Shown here one piece after another: positions 9,083 through 16,550 of a stretch of DNA of 43,624 bases. A model generated the notes under the pieces. The model worked only from the letters and a program-made list of their open reading frames with translations, searched no databases and was not told the origin of the DNA. The stretch is from assembly GCA_017446095.1 (NCBI GenBank), contig JAFSRN010000017.1:1-43624 (forward strand). Reading direction: 5' to 3'. The position numbers were made by a program, and so were the translations under genes. The DNA is from Eubacterium sp. (lineage in GTDB: Bacteria; Bacillota; Clostridia; Oscillospirales; Acutalibacteraceae). Within the stretch, counting starts at the first letter, position 1. Each line of letters begins with the position of its first letter.

Positions 9083-9562
9083 ATGGACAGATTATTAGAT
9101 TTAATTGAGAAGAATCCAAGGCTCACCAACGCTGAACTCGCAGTAATGCTCGGCACTACGGAAGAGCAGGTAAAGGATCAGATTAAAACCCTTGAGGAAA
9201 GCGGCATTATCAAGGGCTACCGCGCTATTATTGATAAGGATAAGGCGGCTCTGCAGAATGTTACCGCACTTATCGAAATCAAGGTGCATCCTAAATTTGC
9301 ACACGGTTTTGAGGAGATTGCAGAGCGTATTTCAAGATTTGACGAGGTTGAAAGCGTTTACCTTATGAGCGGCGGCTACGACCTCTGCGCACTTGTTAAC
9401 AACAAGTCGTTCCAGGAGGTTGCTATGTTCGTTGCGCGCAGGCTTTCAACTCTCGAAGACGTGCTGTCCACGGCTACGCACTTTATCCTTAAAAGATACA
9501 AGGAACAGGATATAATTCTGTTTGACGAACCGAAAGATGACAGGGGGAATATCTCACTGTGA
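9083..9562 (+). CDS. Lrp/AsnC family transcriptional regulator
   Basis: A 159-residue protein has an N-terminal winged helix-turn-helix (~1-60, LTNAELAVMLGTTEEQVKDQI followed by GIIKGYRAIID) and a C-terminal RAM ligand-binding domain (~65-150, with SGGYDLCALV and a Gly-rich turn). Such proteins respond to amino acids. The start ATG has AGGAGA eight bases upstream. Its stop codon overlaps the start of the following aminotransferase, so the two are translationally coupled and the regulator probably controls this operon or its substrate pathway. Confidence 0.93.
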   Translation: MDRLLDLIEKNPRLTNAELAVMLGTTEEQVKDQIKTLEESGIIKGYRAIIDKDKAALQNVTALIEIKVHPKFAHGFEEIAERISRFDEVESVYLMSGGYDLCALVNNKSFQEVAMFVARRLSTLEDVLSTATHFILKRYKEQDIILFDEPKDDRGNISL

Positions 9563-10740
9563 TGAACTACGATAAATATTTAAATAAGAACCTTTTGCAG
9601 GTTAAGCCGTCGGGAATACGTAAGTTTTTTGCAATTGCAGAGGAAATGGATAACGTAATTTCCCTCGGCGTTGGCGAGCCCGACTTCAAAACGCCGTGGC
9701 ACATCAGGCAAAAGGGTATAGAATATCTTGAAAAAGGCGTTACTCGCTACACCGCAAACGCAGGTCTGCTTGAGCTCAGGCTTGAAATTGCCGATTACTA
9801 CAAGCGCAGATACGGCGTTTCGTACGACGGGAAAACACAGGCGCTTGTTACAGTAGGCGGCAGCGAGGGCATTGATATGGCTATTCGTGCCGTTGTTAAC
9901 CCCGGCGACGAGGTTCTTGTTGTTGAGCCTGCATTTGTTTGCTACAAGCCGATTGTTGAGGTTTGCGGCGGTGTCGCTACACCGATTGTTACCAAGCAGG
10001 AAAATGAGTTCAGGCTTATGCCCGAAGAGCTTATAGCGGCGATTACTGACAAAACAAAGATGCTCATTCTGCCGTACCCGAACAATCCTACTGGCGGCAT
10101 TATGACTAAAGATGACCTGCTTAATATCCGCGATATTATTATTGATAACGACCTTCTTGTGCTGTCTGACGAGATTTACAGCGAGCTTACATATAGCGAG
10201 GAAGGTCACACCTCAATCGCCTCGCTCGACGGTATGCAGGAACGCACAATTGTAATTAACGGCTTCTCAAAAACGTACTCTATGACCGGCTGGCGACTCG
10301 GCTACGCGCTCGGTCCCGAGCTGATTATCAAGCAGATGACTAAACTGCATCAGTTTGCCATTATGTCATCGCCGACCAATTCGCAGTACGCTGCCATTGA
10401 CGCGCTTAAAAACGGCGATTACGATGTTAAAAAGATGAAGCAGGACTACGATATGCGCCGCAGATTCACTGTTAAGGGCTTCCGCGATATCGGTCTTGAG
10501 TGCTTTGAGCCGAAGGGCGCGTTTTACGTGTTCCCGTGCATTAAATCAACAGGTCTTTCAAGCGAAGAATTTGCGGAAAGGCTGATTAAAGCAAAACGCG
10601 TGGCGGTTGTTCCGGGCAACGCTTTCGGCGATTGCGGCGAGGGCTTTATCCGCGTTTCCTACTGCTATTCAATTGATAATATTAAAGAGGCAATCCGCCG
10701 TATCGGTGAGTTTGTTGAGGAATTGAAGAATGAAAATTAA
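9562..10740 (+). CDS. Class I/II pyridoxal-phosphate aminotransferase
   Basis: A 392-residue fold-type I aminotransferase. It opens with the substrate-side motif SLGVGEPDF, then YTANAGLLELR, PYPNNPTGG (Asn contacts PLP), LSDEIYSEL (Asp/Tyr contacts) and the PLP-lysine motif NGFSKTYSMTGWRLGY, and ends with the Arg that binds the substrate carboxylate (FIRVSYC). It resembles the aromatic/aspartate (PatA-like) aminotransferases paired with Lrp regulators in Firmicutes. The start is ATG 9562 in a TGATG overlap with the Lrp stop; a GTG at 9559 is an alternative. The exact substrate cannot be read from sequence. Confidence 0.92.
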   Translation: MNYDKYLNKNLLQVKPSGIRKFFAIAEEMDNVISLGVGEPDFKTPWHIRQKGIEYLEKGVTRYTANAGLLELRLEIADYYKRRYGVSYDGKTQALVTVGGSEGIDMAIRAVVNPGDEVLVVEPAFVCYKPIVEVCGGVATPIVTKQENEFRLMPEELIAAITDKTKMLILPYPNNPTGGIMTKDDLLNIRDIIIDNDLLVLSDEIYSELTYSEEGHTSIASLDGMQERTIVINGFSKTYSMTGWRLGYALGPELIIKQMTKLHQFAIMSSPTNSQYAAIDALKNGDYDVKKMKQDYDMRRRFTVKGFRDIGLECFEPKGAFYVFPCIKSTGLSSEEFAERLIKAKRVAVVPGNAFGDCGEGFIRVSYCYSIDNIKEAIRRIGEFVEELKNEN

Positions 10741-11602
10741 GTCCAGAGCATATGCAAAAATCAATCTTATACTCGACATAACTGCCAAGCGTACGGACGG
10801 CTTTCACGAACTGTTTACTGTTATGCAGAGCGTGAGCGCTCACGACATTATTACCGTGGAAAAGAAGAAGGGGCAGGGGATTGAAATCACCTGCAATGTC
10901 GACGGCATCCCAACTGACGAAGGAAACATTGTCCACAAGTGCGCAACTGCATTCTTTAAGGCGGTAAAAATCAGGCGTTTCGGTATTCATATTGATATAA
11001 ACAAGCGTATTCCGCACGCAGCAGGGCTTGCAGGCGGCAGCGCTGACGGAGCAGCAACGCTGATTTCGCTCAACGAGCTGTACGGCACTAACCTTACGCT
11101 TGATGAGCTTTGCGATATTGGCGAAAAAATCGGTGCAGATATACCGTTTTGCATCAAGGGCGGCACGCTTCTGGCGCAGGGCAAGGGCGAAGTTTTGTCT
11201 AAAATGAAGCCGCTTCGCAAGTGTTTTATTGTGCTTGCAAAGCCCGATATTGCGGTAAATACGGGGCTTGCTTACAAGTCGTTTGATGAAAACGGCAAGG
11301 TCAGAACGCCCGATAATTTCGGTATGCTTTGCGCGATTCAGAGCAGGGATTTAAAGCAGGTTGCGGCTAAACTTGATAACGTTTTTGAGCAGTTTATTGA
11401 GGTTCCGCAGCGTGTGGATATCAAGACCGTTATGTACTCTCACGGTGCGCTCGGCGCTTGTATGAGCGGATCGGGACCAACAGTTTTCGGAATTTTTGAT
11501 ACTAAAGAAGCCGCCGAAAGCTGCAAGGCAGAGCTTGATACATTCGTTAAAGACGTTCTTGTTTGCACTCCTGTCGGCAAAGGCTGCAAAATTGAAAAAT
11601 AA
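10730..11602 (+). CDS. ispE: 4-diphosphocytidyl-2-C-methyl-D-erythritol kinase
   Basis: This kinase phosphorylates CDP-methylerythritol in the MEP isoprenoid pathway. The 290-residue product has the three GHMP-kinase motifs: AYAKINLILDI at the N-terminus, the ATP loop PHAAGLAGGSADGA (about residues 94-107) and a C-terminal GACMSGSGPTVFGIF. Length is normal for the family. The ATG lies 11 bases inside the end of the aminotransferase gene, so translation is coupled although the functions look unrelated. An intrinsic terminator follows, and spoIIR begins straight after it, the ispE-spoIIR order often seen in Clostridia. Confidence 0.95.
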   Translation: MKIKSRAYAKINLILDITAKRTDGFHELFTVMQSVSAHDIITVEKKKGQGIEITCNVDGIPTDEGNIVHKCATAFFKAVKIRRFGIHIDINKRIPHAAGLAGGSADGAATLISLNELYGTNLTLDELCDIGEKIGADIPFCIKGGTLLAQGKGEVLSKMKPLRKCFIVLAKPDIAVNTGLAYKSFDENGKVRTPDNFGMLCAIQSRDLKQVAAKLDNVFEQFIEVPQRVDIKTVMYSHGALGACMSGSGPTVFGIFDTKEAAESCKAELDTFVKDVLVCTPVGKGCKIEK

Positions 11603-11616
11603 CTGAATAGAATTAG

Positions 11617-11655
11617 CAAAACCTGCCAACAATGCAAATGAAAGGCAGGTTTTTG
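11617..11655 (+). terminator. Intrinsic terminator overlapping the spoIIR ribosome binding site
   Basis: Stem AAAACCTGCC (11618-11627) / GGCAGGTTTT (11644-11653) with a 16-base loop ends in a T-run. The spoIIR ATG (11658) starts three bases past the T-run, so the only plausible Shine-Dalgarno bases (GGCAGG) lie in the 3' arm of the stem. Confidence 0.85.
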
Positions 11656-11657
11656 TT

Positions 11658-12257
11658 ATGAAAAAAATATTCGTTTTTGTGCCGATTTTCCTTATATTTG
11701 CGCTTGTTGCAACAGCAATTTTGCCGCAAATTGAAAAGAGCGAAAACATCAGTAAAAACGTGCTGCGGCTGCACATTCTTGCTAACAGTGATTCGCTTAT
11801 AGATCAGGAATTGAAGCTTAAAGTGCGCGACGAAATTCTAAAGCTATCTTCGCAGCTGTACGACGATTGCAACGACATCTACGAAGCGGTTAATGTTGCC
11901 ACGGAAAACAGGCAGGCTTTGCAGTACACCGCACAGAAAACACTTGCGTTTTACGACTGCGCAGATGAGGTGCGAGTCAGCGTTTGCAAAGAGTTTTTCA
12001 GCACCCGTGAATACGACAGTTTTACGCTGCCTGCAGGCGTTTATAACACGGTTAAAATCACTATCGGCGAAGGTAAGGGGCACAACTGGTGGTGCGTTAT
12101 GTTCCCGACTGTCTGCCTTACCGGCTGTACCGACGATTTTGATAAATCCCTGACTCCCGAAGAGCGCAAGATGATTGAAACTAAAGGCTACGCCACTCGA
12201 TTTAAGACTGTGGAAATCTACGAGAGAGTTAAAAATATTGTAACTAAAGATAACTGA
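11658..12257 (+). CDS. spoIIR: Stage II sporulation protein R
   Basis: SpoIIR is the forespore-made signal that triggers SpoIIGA to process pro-sigma-E in the mother cell. The 199-residue product begins with a signal or anchor segment (MKKIFVFVPIFLIFALVATAI), followed by the family motif VLRLHILANSDSLIDQ.LKLKVRDEI. It then has LPAGVYNTVKITIGEGKGHNWWCVMFP with conserved Cys residues after it (CLTGC). The length suits the family. No promoter is visible between the terminator and the gene, so expression depends on ispE readthrough or on a sigma-F promoter that I cannot identify with confidence. Its ribosome binding site lies in a terminator hairpin. The gene shows that the organism carries the endospore programme. 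Confidence 0.93.
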   Translation: MKKIFVFVPIFLIFALVATAILPQIEKSENISKNVLRLHILANSDSLIDQELKLKVRDEILKLSSQLYDDCNDIYEAVNVATENRQALQYTAQKTLAFYDCADEVRVSVCKEFFSTREYDSFTLPAGVYNTVKITIGEGKGHNWWCVMFPTVCLTGCTDDFDKSLTPEERKMIETKGYATRFKTVEIYERVKNIVTKDN

Positions 12258-12263
12258 AATCTA

Positions 12264-12292
12264 TTGACATTTAACTGCAAAATCAATATACT
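12264..12292 (+). promoter_or_regulatory. Consensus promoter of tRNA-Leu(CAA)
   Basis: TTGACA (12264-12269) and TATACT (12287-12292) are 17 bases apart, ending 14 bases before the tRNA. It is the closest match to the sigma-A consensus in the window. Confidence 0.9.
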
Positions 12293-12306
12293 ATTATTTG
12301 CAGTTT

Positions 12307-12393
12307 GCCGGCGTGATGGAATTGGCAGACGTGCCGGACTCAAAATCCGGTCCTGGCAACAGGGTGCGGGTTCGACCCCCGCCGCCGGCACCA
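12307..12393 (+). tRNA. tRNA-Leu (CAA)
   Basis: This is an 87-base class II tRNA with a long variable arm (TCCTGGCAACAGGG region) and an encoded CCA. The acceptor arms GCCGGCG and CGCCGGC pair. The anticodon stem CCGGA/TCCGG holds loop CTCAAAA, so the anticodon is CAA. It is a single transcription unit with its own promoter and terminator. Confidence 0.96.
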
Positions 12394-12395
12394 TA

Positions 12396-12424
12396 AAAGC
12401 ACTTCTCATTTCGAGAAGTGCTTT
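12396..12424 (+). terminator. Terminator of tRNA-Leu(CAA)
   Basis: Stem AAAGCACTTCTC / GAGAAGTGCTTT with a short ATTTC loop. The T-run is cut to TTT because the dispersed repeat element begins at the next base. Confidence 0.8.
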
Positions 12425-12639
12425 GAGGCTGTCGAAAAAGTGCATAACCATGCCGAAATACTATTTATGAGAAATAGTAGGGAGCGGCGACCCCGACGCT
12501 CCGCGTGCGAAGCACCTGATAAATAATATCTATGAAAACCCGCAGAAACATTGAGTTCCTGCGGGTTTTGGCGTTTCCCGTTTTTTGCTCACAAGCGGTG
12601 CCGTCGTACAGCAAAGTTCGCAAGAAAACGGGATTCTGC
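12425..12639 (-). repeat. Dispersed multi-hairpin repeat, copy 1 (inverted, left end missing)
   Basis: Read on the minus strand, these 215 bases match positions ~34467-34682 (copy 2) with seven differences that I counted by eye. The outer end reads GAGGCTGTCGAAAAAG on the plus strand. The internal hairpins are CCCGTTTT/AAAACGGG, AAACCCGCAG/CTGCGGGTTT, GGAGCG/CGCTCC and ACTATTT/AAATAGT. The left-end hairpin seen in copies 2 and 3 (AGCGTGTCGAA) is absent, so this copy is truncated or diverged beyond 12639. From 12640 to 12808 I see nothing else. Confidence 0.9.
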
Positions 12640-12808
12640 CACATCCTTTACAATTTTGCTTAATTCCATTATACAGAATTTTTGGGGAAATCAACTTTAA
12701 TGCTTATTCACGCACTGTTTGTTATTAAAATAAATACAAATTGTGTACGGGCAATTAACAGGGGTTTATTTGTTTTAAAATATTTTATAATTCTTTCATA
12801 TAAATCTA

Positions 12809-12836
12809 TTGACTTTATTTACAAAAGTATTACAAT
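12809..12836 (+). promoter_or_regulatory. Candidate promoter of the C39-GH13 pair
   Basis: TTGACT (12809-12814) and TACAAT (12831-12836) are 16 bases apart, about 31 bases upstream of the start codon at 12868. Confidence 0.6.
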
Positions 12837-12867
12837 ATATGTAGATTATTTGAGAAGGTTTGATTTT

Positions 12868-14352
12868 ATGAAATTCTCTAAAAAAGTTGTTGTATGGCTG
12901 ATAGCTGCAGTGATGCTGCTGAGCGTTCCGGCTCAGGTTATGGCATCATCGGATATCGGCTTTTTCGGCTTTGGTAACACAATAGTTTCATCTCTGCCGA
13001 AGCCGGGTAACACCGAAACTACTACGAAGATTAAAAAAGAGAATATCAAAATCACCACAACTTCAACGGAAGCGCGCCTTAATTTTGACGCGTCGCATAT
13101 GATTTACAAGATTAAGGAATACAACCTTCTGCTCAATAAGTGGGAGGATATCAACTTTATTAATAATTCGACTTATCTTCAAATCAGCAACCTTTCGCCT
13201 AATACTTTCCACAAGATTAAGGTTACCGCAGGCAAGCGCGTAATCGGCGTGTATACCTTCACCACAAAGCCTGCTAATATCAAAAAGATTAATTCCAAGG
13301 TTACAGAGGAAGATATTACCCTTACCTGGTCTAACCCCGATAACTACACAACGCAGGTGTACAAGAGAATGCTCACTCCTGAAGAGATTGACGAGATTGA
13401 AAAAGCCAAGCTCGAGGCGGAGGAAGCACAGCGCGCTAAAGAGGAAGCCGAAAAAGAAGAGGAAACCACCCGTCCCGGCGAATTCTACGCTGAAATGCCT
13501 ACCGAAGAGGAAGAGGAAACCACAGTTCTGACATTCGACGACCTCTCCGAAGAAGAGCAGGAAAAATGCAAGTGGAAGCTTGTCTGCGAAGTTAAAGACA
13601 CCAAGTATGTTGACACTGATGTAGAAGGCGGCAACTACTACTATTACAAGGTTCGTTATGTCTGCAAAACAAAGCAGTCAACGCAGTATTCCGATTTCAG
13701 GCACTACAACGAGCTGCTTGTTCCGCTTGAGGAAGAAGGCATACTTAAGATTGACGGCTTTACCATCATCCGCCAGAACGACCCTGTTAACCGCCTTGTA
13801 GCTTATCCGTTTACAAAGGGCGACGGCAGAACTATCGGCACAAGCGGTTGCGGCGTATGCGCAGCGCTTATGGTTATCCGCAACACGTCGGATTACGACA
13901 CCTCGCTTGAAGATTTTACCAAGGAAGTTATCAAGGCAGGCGGCAGAGTTGCAGTTGGCAGCGACCTTGACAAGATTTCCAAGCTGATGAAGTCGAAGTA
14001 CCACTACAATTACGAATACACTAACGATATTGATAAACTCAAAGAGCATTTGAGAAAAGGCTATATGTGCGTTGCCAATGTCGGCGCAAGCAAGTACTTC
14101 TCAAACGGCGGCCACTTTGTGACTATCGCAGGTATTACTACTGACGAAAACGGCGAAGAGGTTGCAATCGTGCTTGACCCGTCGTTCAGGGAAAGTAAGT
14201 ATAACGAAAAGCACCGCAAGGAAGCAGGGCTTAAGTATACCGAGGACGGCATAGTGTTCTCGCCTTTCAAGGTTATCAAGGACGACGGTAAAATGCTACA
14301 CTACGCACTTTACACACCCGAGGATGCGGAAGACACCGCAAAATCGGAATAA
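12868..14352 (+). CDS. Secreted C39-like cysteine peptidase-fold protein with FnIII-like segments
   Basis: The start is ATG 12868, nine bases after AGAAGG; the longer open frame upstream crosses the promoter. The 494-residue product begins with a signal peptide (cleavage probably after VMA, residue ~27). A fibronectin-III-like segment covers ~45-130. A second one starts near 145, is interrupted by a Glu-rich insert (~171-235, runs of EEAE and EEEEE) and resumes at ~236-285. The C-terminal part (~300-485) resembles the C39_2 papain-like domain: Cys328 in SGCGVCAAL, His416 in NGGHFVTIAG and Asp437 in VLDPS form a plausible catalytic triad. It is followed 12 bases later by a GH13 gene and is likely co-transcribed with it. 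The natural substrate is unknown; a peptidase or peptide-cleaving surface role is inferred. Confidence 0.8.
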   Translation: MKFSKKVVVWLIAAVMLLSVPAQVMASSDIGFFGFGNTIVSSLPKPGNTETTTKIKKENIKITTTSTEARLNFDASHMIYKIKEYNLLLNKWEDINFINNSTYLQISNLSPNTFHKIKVTAGKRVIGVYTFTTKPANIKKINSKVTEEDITLTWSNPDNYTTQVYKRMLTPEEIDEIEKAKLEAEEAQRAKEEAEKEEETTRPGEFYAEMPTEEEEETTVLTFDDLSEEEQEKCKWKLVCEVKDTKYVDTDVEGGNYYYYKVRYVCKTKQSTQYSDFRHYNELLVPLEEEGILKIDGFTIIRQNDPVNRLVAYPFTKGDGRTIGTSGCGVCAALMVIRNTSDYDTSLEDFTKEVIKAGGRVAVGSDLDKISKLMKSKYHYNYEYTNDIDKLKEHLRKGYMCVANVGASKYFSNGGHFVTIAGITTDENGEEVAIVLDPSFRESKYNEKHRKEAGLKYTEDGIVFSPFKVIKDDGKMLHYALYTPEDAEDTAKSE

Positions 14353-14364
14353 GAAGGGAAGAAT

Positions 14365-16269
14365 ATGTTAAAAATCAATCCCAATACCACATTAAAAAGC
14401 GCCATGGTTAACCCCATGGCGAAAGATATTATTGAGAAGCTTATGCTTGCGCTGCGGCTTCCTGCAGATTTGCCGAACAAAAATAAAGTGTTCGGCAATC
14501 TTAAGTTTAAGACGCTTACCACGCTCACCGCAGGTCTGCTTGACAAAAAGACTGTGCAGACAATCTGCGATATGCTGAATCTGGAAACGGACGAGGTTAT
14601 CACGGATGAGGGTGAAATGGTTGAAAAATGGTGGAAAGAAGCCATAATTTACCAGATTTATCCGCGCTCGTTTTATGACAGCAACGGCGACGGCATTGGC
14701 GACCTTGCAGGCATTACGCAGAAGCTCGACTACCTCAAGGAACTCGGCGTTACTGCTATCTGGTGCTCGCCGTTTTACGATTCGCCAAACGACGATAACG
14801 GCTATGACATCCGCGATTATACAAAGATTATGACCGAATTCGGCACTATGGACGACTTTGACACGCTGCTTGAGGAAATCCATAAGCGCGATATGAAGTT
14901 GATTATCGACCTTGTAGTCAACCACACGAGCGACGAGCACAAGTGGTTTACGGAGGCGCTTAAGTCAAAGGACAATCCGTACCACGATTATTACATCTGG
15001 CGCGACGCAACCGACGGCGACAAAACACCTCCTAACAACTGGGTGAGCCTGTTCAAAGGTCCTGCCTGGAACTACTATGAAAGCGTTGACCAATGGGCAA
15101 TGCATCTGTTCAGCAAAAAGCAGATGGACCTGAACTGGGAAAATCCGAAGGTGCGCGAGAGTGTGTACGAGATTATGCTCTGGTGGCTCGATAAAGGCAT
15201 TGACGGCTTCAGAATGGACGTAATCAACTTTATCTCTAAACAGCCCGATTTACCCGATGCAAACGCCTTTTTAGGTATGCTAACAGGCTTTAAGGGCGCT
15301 GAATACTACTTCTACGGCCCCAAGCTTCACGACTATCTGCGTGAAATGCGCGAAAAGACATTCGGCAACTACGACGTATACACAGTCGGCGAGTGCGGCG
15401 GCGCAGGTATTGAGATGGACAAAATGCTCACTGCTGACTTCCGCGGCGAGCTTGACACGGTGTTCAATTTTGACTTCCTGATTAACCAGGGGCACACCGA
15501 TTACGACAACTATACATACGACCTGTACAAGGTTATGCTTGAGTTTGAACGCTTCCAGAGCGGTTACACAAACCACTGCTGGCCTGCTGTTTTCTTTGAG
15601 AATCACGATAATCCGCGAATCGTCAGCAAGGTTGATAAATCGGGCGCGTTCCGCGAGGATATCTCTAAACTCTGCGTGCTTATTGAAATGACTTTGCGCG
15701 GCACGCCGTATATCTACCAGGGTCAGGAAATCTCTATGGCTAACGGCGACTTTGAAAGCATTGACGAGATTGACGACAGGGAAGCTATCGGTCATTATAA
15801 CGAGATGATTGAAAAGGGCAAGAACCCTGAAAAAGCCTTTAAGCGTGCAAAAACAGGTACGCGCGACAATGCAAGGACGCCGTTCCAGTGGTCGGACAGC
15901 GAAAACGCCGGATTTACAACAGGTACGCCGTGGCTGCGTGTTACTTCCGACTACCGCAGATATAACGCGGAGGACGAGATGGCGCGCCCTGACAGCGTTT
16001 GGAATTTCTATAAAAAGGCAATTGCTCTGCGCAAAAACACAAAGGCACTTATTTACGGCTCGTTTACACGGTCGAGGGACGCACAAAAGCCCGTTTTCTG
16101 CTACTTCAGGGAATACGGCGACGAGAAGTATTATATTGAACTGAACCTCGGCTCAAAGCCGCAGAAAAAGCCGATTAACACTGATGATATGGAACTGATT
16201 TTGTCCACAAAAGATGTAAATTGCAGCAATTTGCGTCCGTTTGAGGGCAACATCTATAGAATTAAATAG
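14365..16269 (+). CDS. GH13 alpha-glucosidase / oligo-1,6-glucosidase with extra N-terminal region
   Basis: The 634-residue product has a GH13 catalytic barrel beginning at about residue 88 (WWKEAIIYQIYPRSFYDSNG). The four conserved regions are complete: DLVVNHTSD, GFRMDVINF with nucleophile Asp285, TVGECGG with acid/base Glu343 and FENHDNPR with Asp415. The IYQGQEISM stretch and the Val after the nucleophile fit the oligo-1,6-glucosidase/alpha-glucosidase subfamily, which cleaves short malto- or isomalto-oligosaccharides. No signal peptide is seen, so it is cytoplasmic. Unusually, ~87 residues precede the barrel (TTLKSAMVNPMAKDIIEKL...), a helical region with no counterpart in the plain enzyme. 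The ATG has AGAAGGGA nearby. It probably forms an operon with the upstream secreted C39 protein. No terminator is seen before the next promoter. Confidence 0.9.
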   Translation: MLKINPNTTLKSAMVNPMAKDIIEKLMLALRLPADLPNKNKVFGNLKFKTLTTLTAGLLDKKTVQTICDMLNLETDEVITDEGEMVEKWWKEAIIYQIYPRSFYDSNGDGIGDLAGITQKLDYLKELGVTAIWCSPFYDSPNDDNGYDIRDYTKIMTEFGTMDDFDTLLEEIHKRDMKLIIDLVVNHTSDEHKWFTEALKSKDNPYHDYYIWRDATDGDKTPPNNWVSLFKGPAWNYYESVDQWAMHLFSKKQMDLNWENPKVRESVYEIMLWWLDKGIDGFRMDVINFISKQPDLPDANAFLGMLTGFKGAEYYFYGPKLHDYLREMREKTFGNYDVYTVGECGGAGIEMDKMLTADFRGELDTVFNFDFLINQGHTDYDNYTYDLYKVMLEFERFQSGYTNHCWPAVFFENHDNPRIVSKVDKSGAFREDISKLCVLIEMTLRGTPYIYQGQEISMANGDFESIDEIDDREAIGHYNEMIEKGKNPEKAFKRAKTGTRDNARTPFQWSDSENAGFTTGTPWLRVTSDYRRYNAEDEMARPDSVWNFYKKAIALRKNTKALIYGSFTRSRDAQKPVFCYFREYGDEKYYIELNLGSKPQKKPINTDDMELILSTKDVNCSNLRPFEGNIYRIK

Positions 16270-16281
16270 TGTAAATTGTAC

Positions 16282-16310
16282 TTGACATTGTGTTTAAAAT
16301 AATTTATATT
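16282..16310 (+). promoter_or_regulatory. Consensus promoter of tRNA-Leu(UAA)
   Basis: TTGACA (16282-16287) and TATATT (16305-16310) are 17 bases apart, ending 12 bases before the tRNA. Confidence 0.88.
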
Positions 16311-16322
16311 ATTTAAAGATGT

Positions 16323-16409
16323 GCTGGTGTGGCGAAATCGGCAGACGCAAGGGACTTAAAATCCCTCGGTAGCAATACCGTACCGGTTCAAGTCCGGTCA
16401 CCAGCACCA
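16323..16409 (+). tRNA. tRNA-Leu (UAA)
   Basis: This is an 87-base class II tRNA with an encoded CCA. The acceptor arms GCTGGTG (16323-16329) and CACCAGC (16399-16405) pair. The anticodon loop CTTAAAA gives anticodon UAA, and a long variable arm (CGGTAGCAATACCG) is present. It has its own promoter and terminator. Confidence 0.96.
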
Positions 16410-16449
16410 ACAAATATAGCCCCTCATTTGGAGGGGTTATATTTGTTTA
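16410..16449 (+). terminator. Terminator of tRNA-Leu(UAA)
   Basis: A 16-bp stem ACAAATATAGCCCCTC / GAGGGGTTATATTTGT (one G-T pair) with a four- to five-base loop is followed by TTT. The low-GC outer stem makes it effective in both directions. Confidence 0.88.
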
Positions 16450-16473
16450 AGTTAGTTATATTATAATTAATTA

Positions 16474-16502
16474 TTGAATATTATAATTTATTTTGTTATA
16501 AT
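16474..16502 (+). promoter_or_regulatory. Promoter of the DUF2156-MATE-GNAT-SpoIIE operon
   Basis: TTGAAT (16474-16479) and TATAAT (16497-16502) are 17 bases apart in a very AT-rich stretch, about 48 bases upstream of the first start codon. Nothing in it suggests a sigma-B-type promoter. Confidence 0.72.
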
Positions 16503-16550
16503 TATAATGTTAATGTAGCCTTGCATCTGTTGCAGAAGGGAAGTAATGTT

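Noticed and set aside
15280-16086. 268-residue minus-strand frame opposite the GH13 gene
   Set aside because: Antisense to the conserved GH13 regions; composition is a mirror of the real gene.
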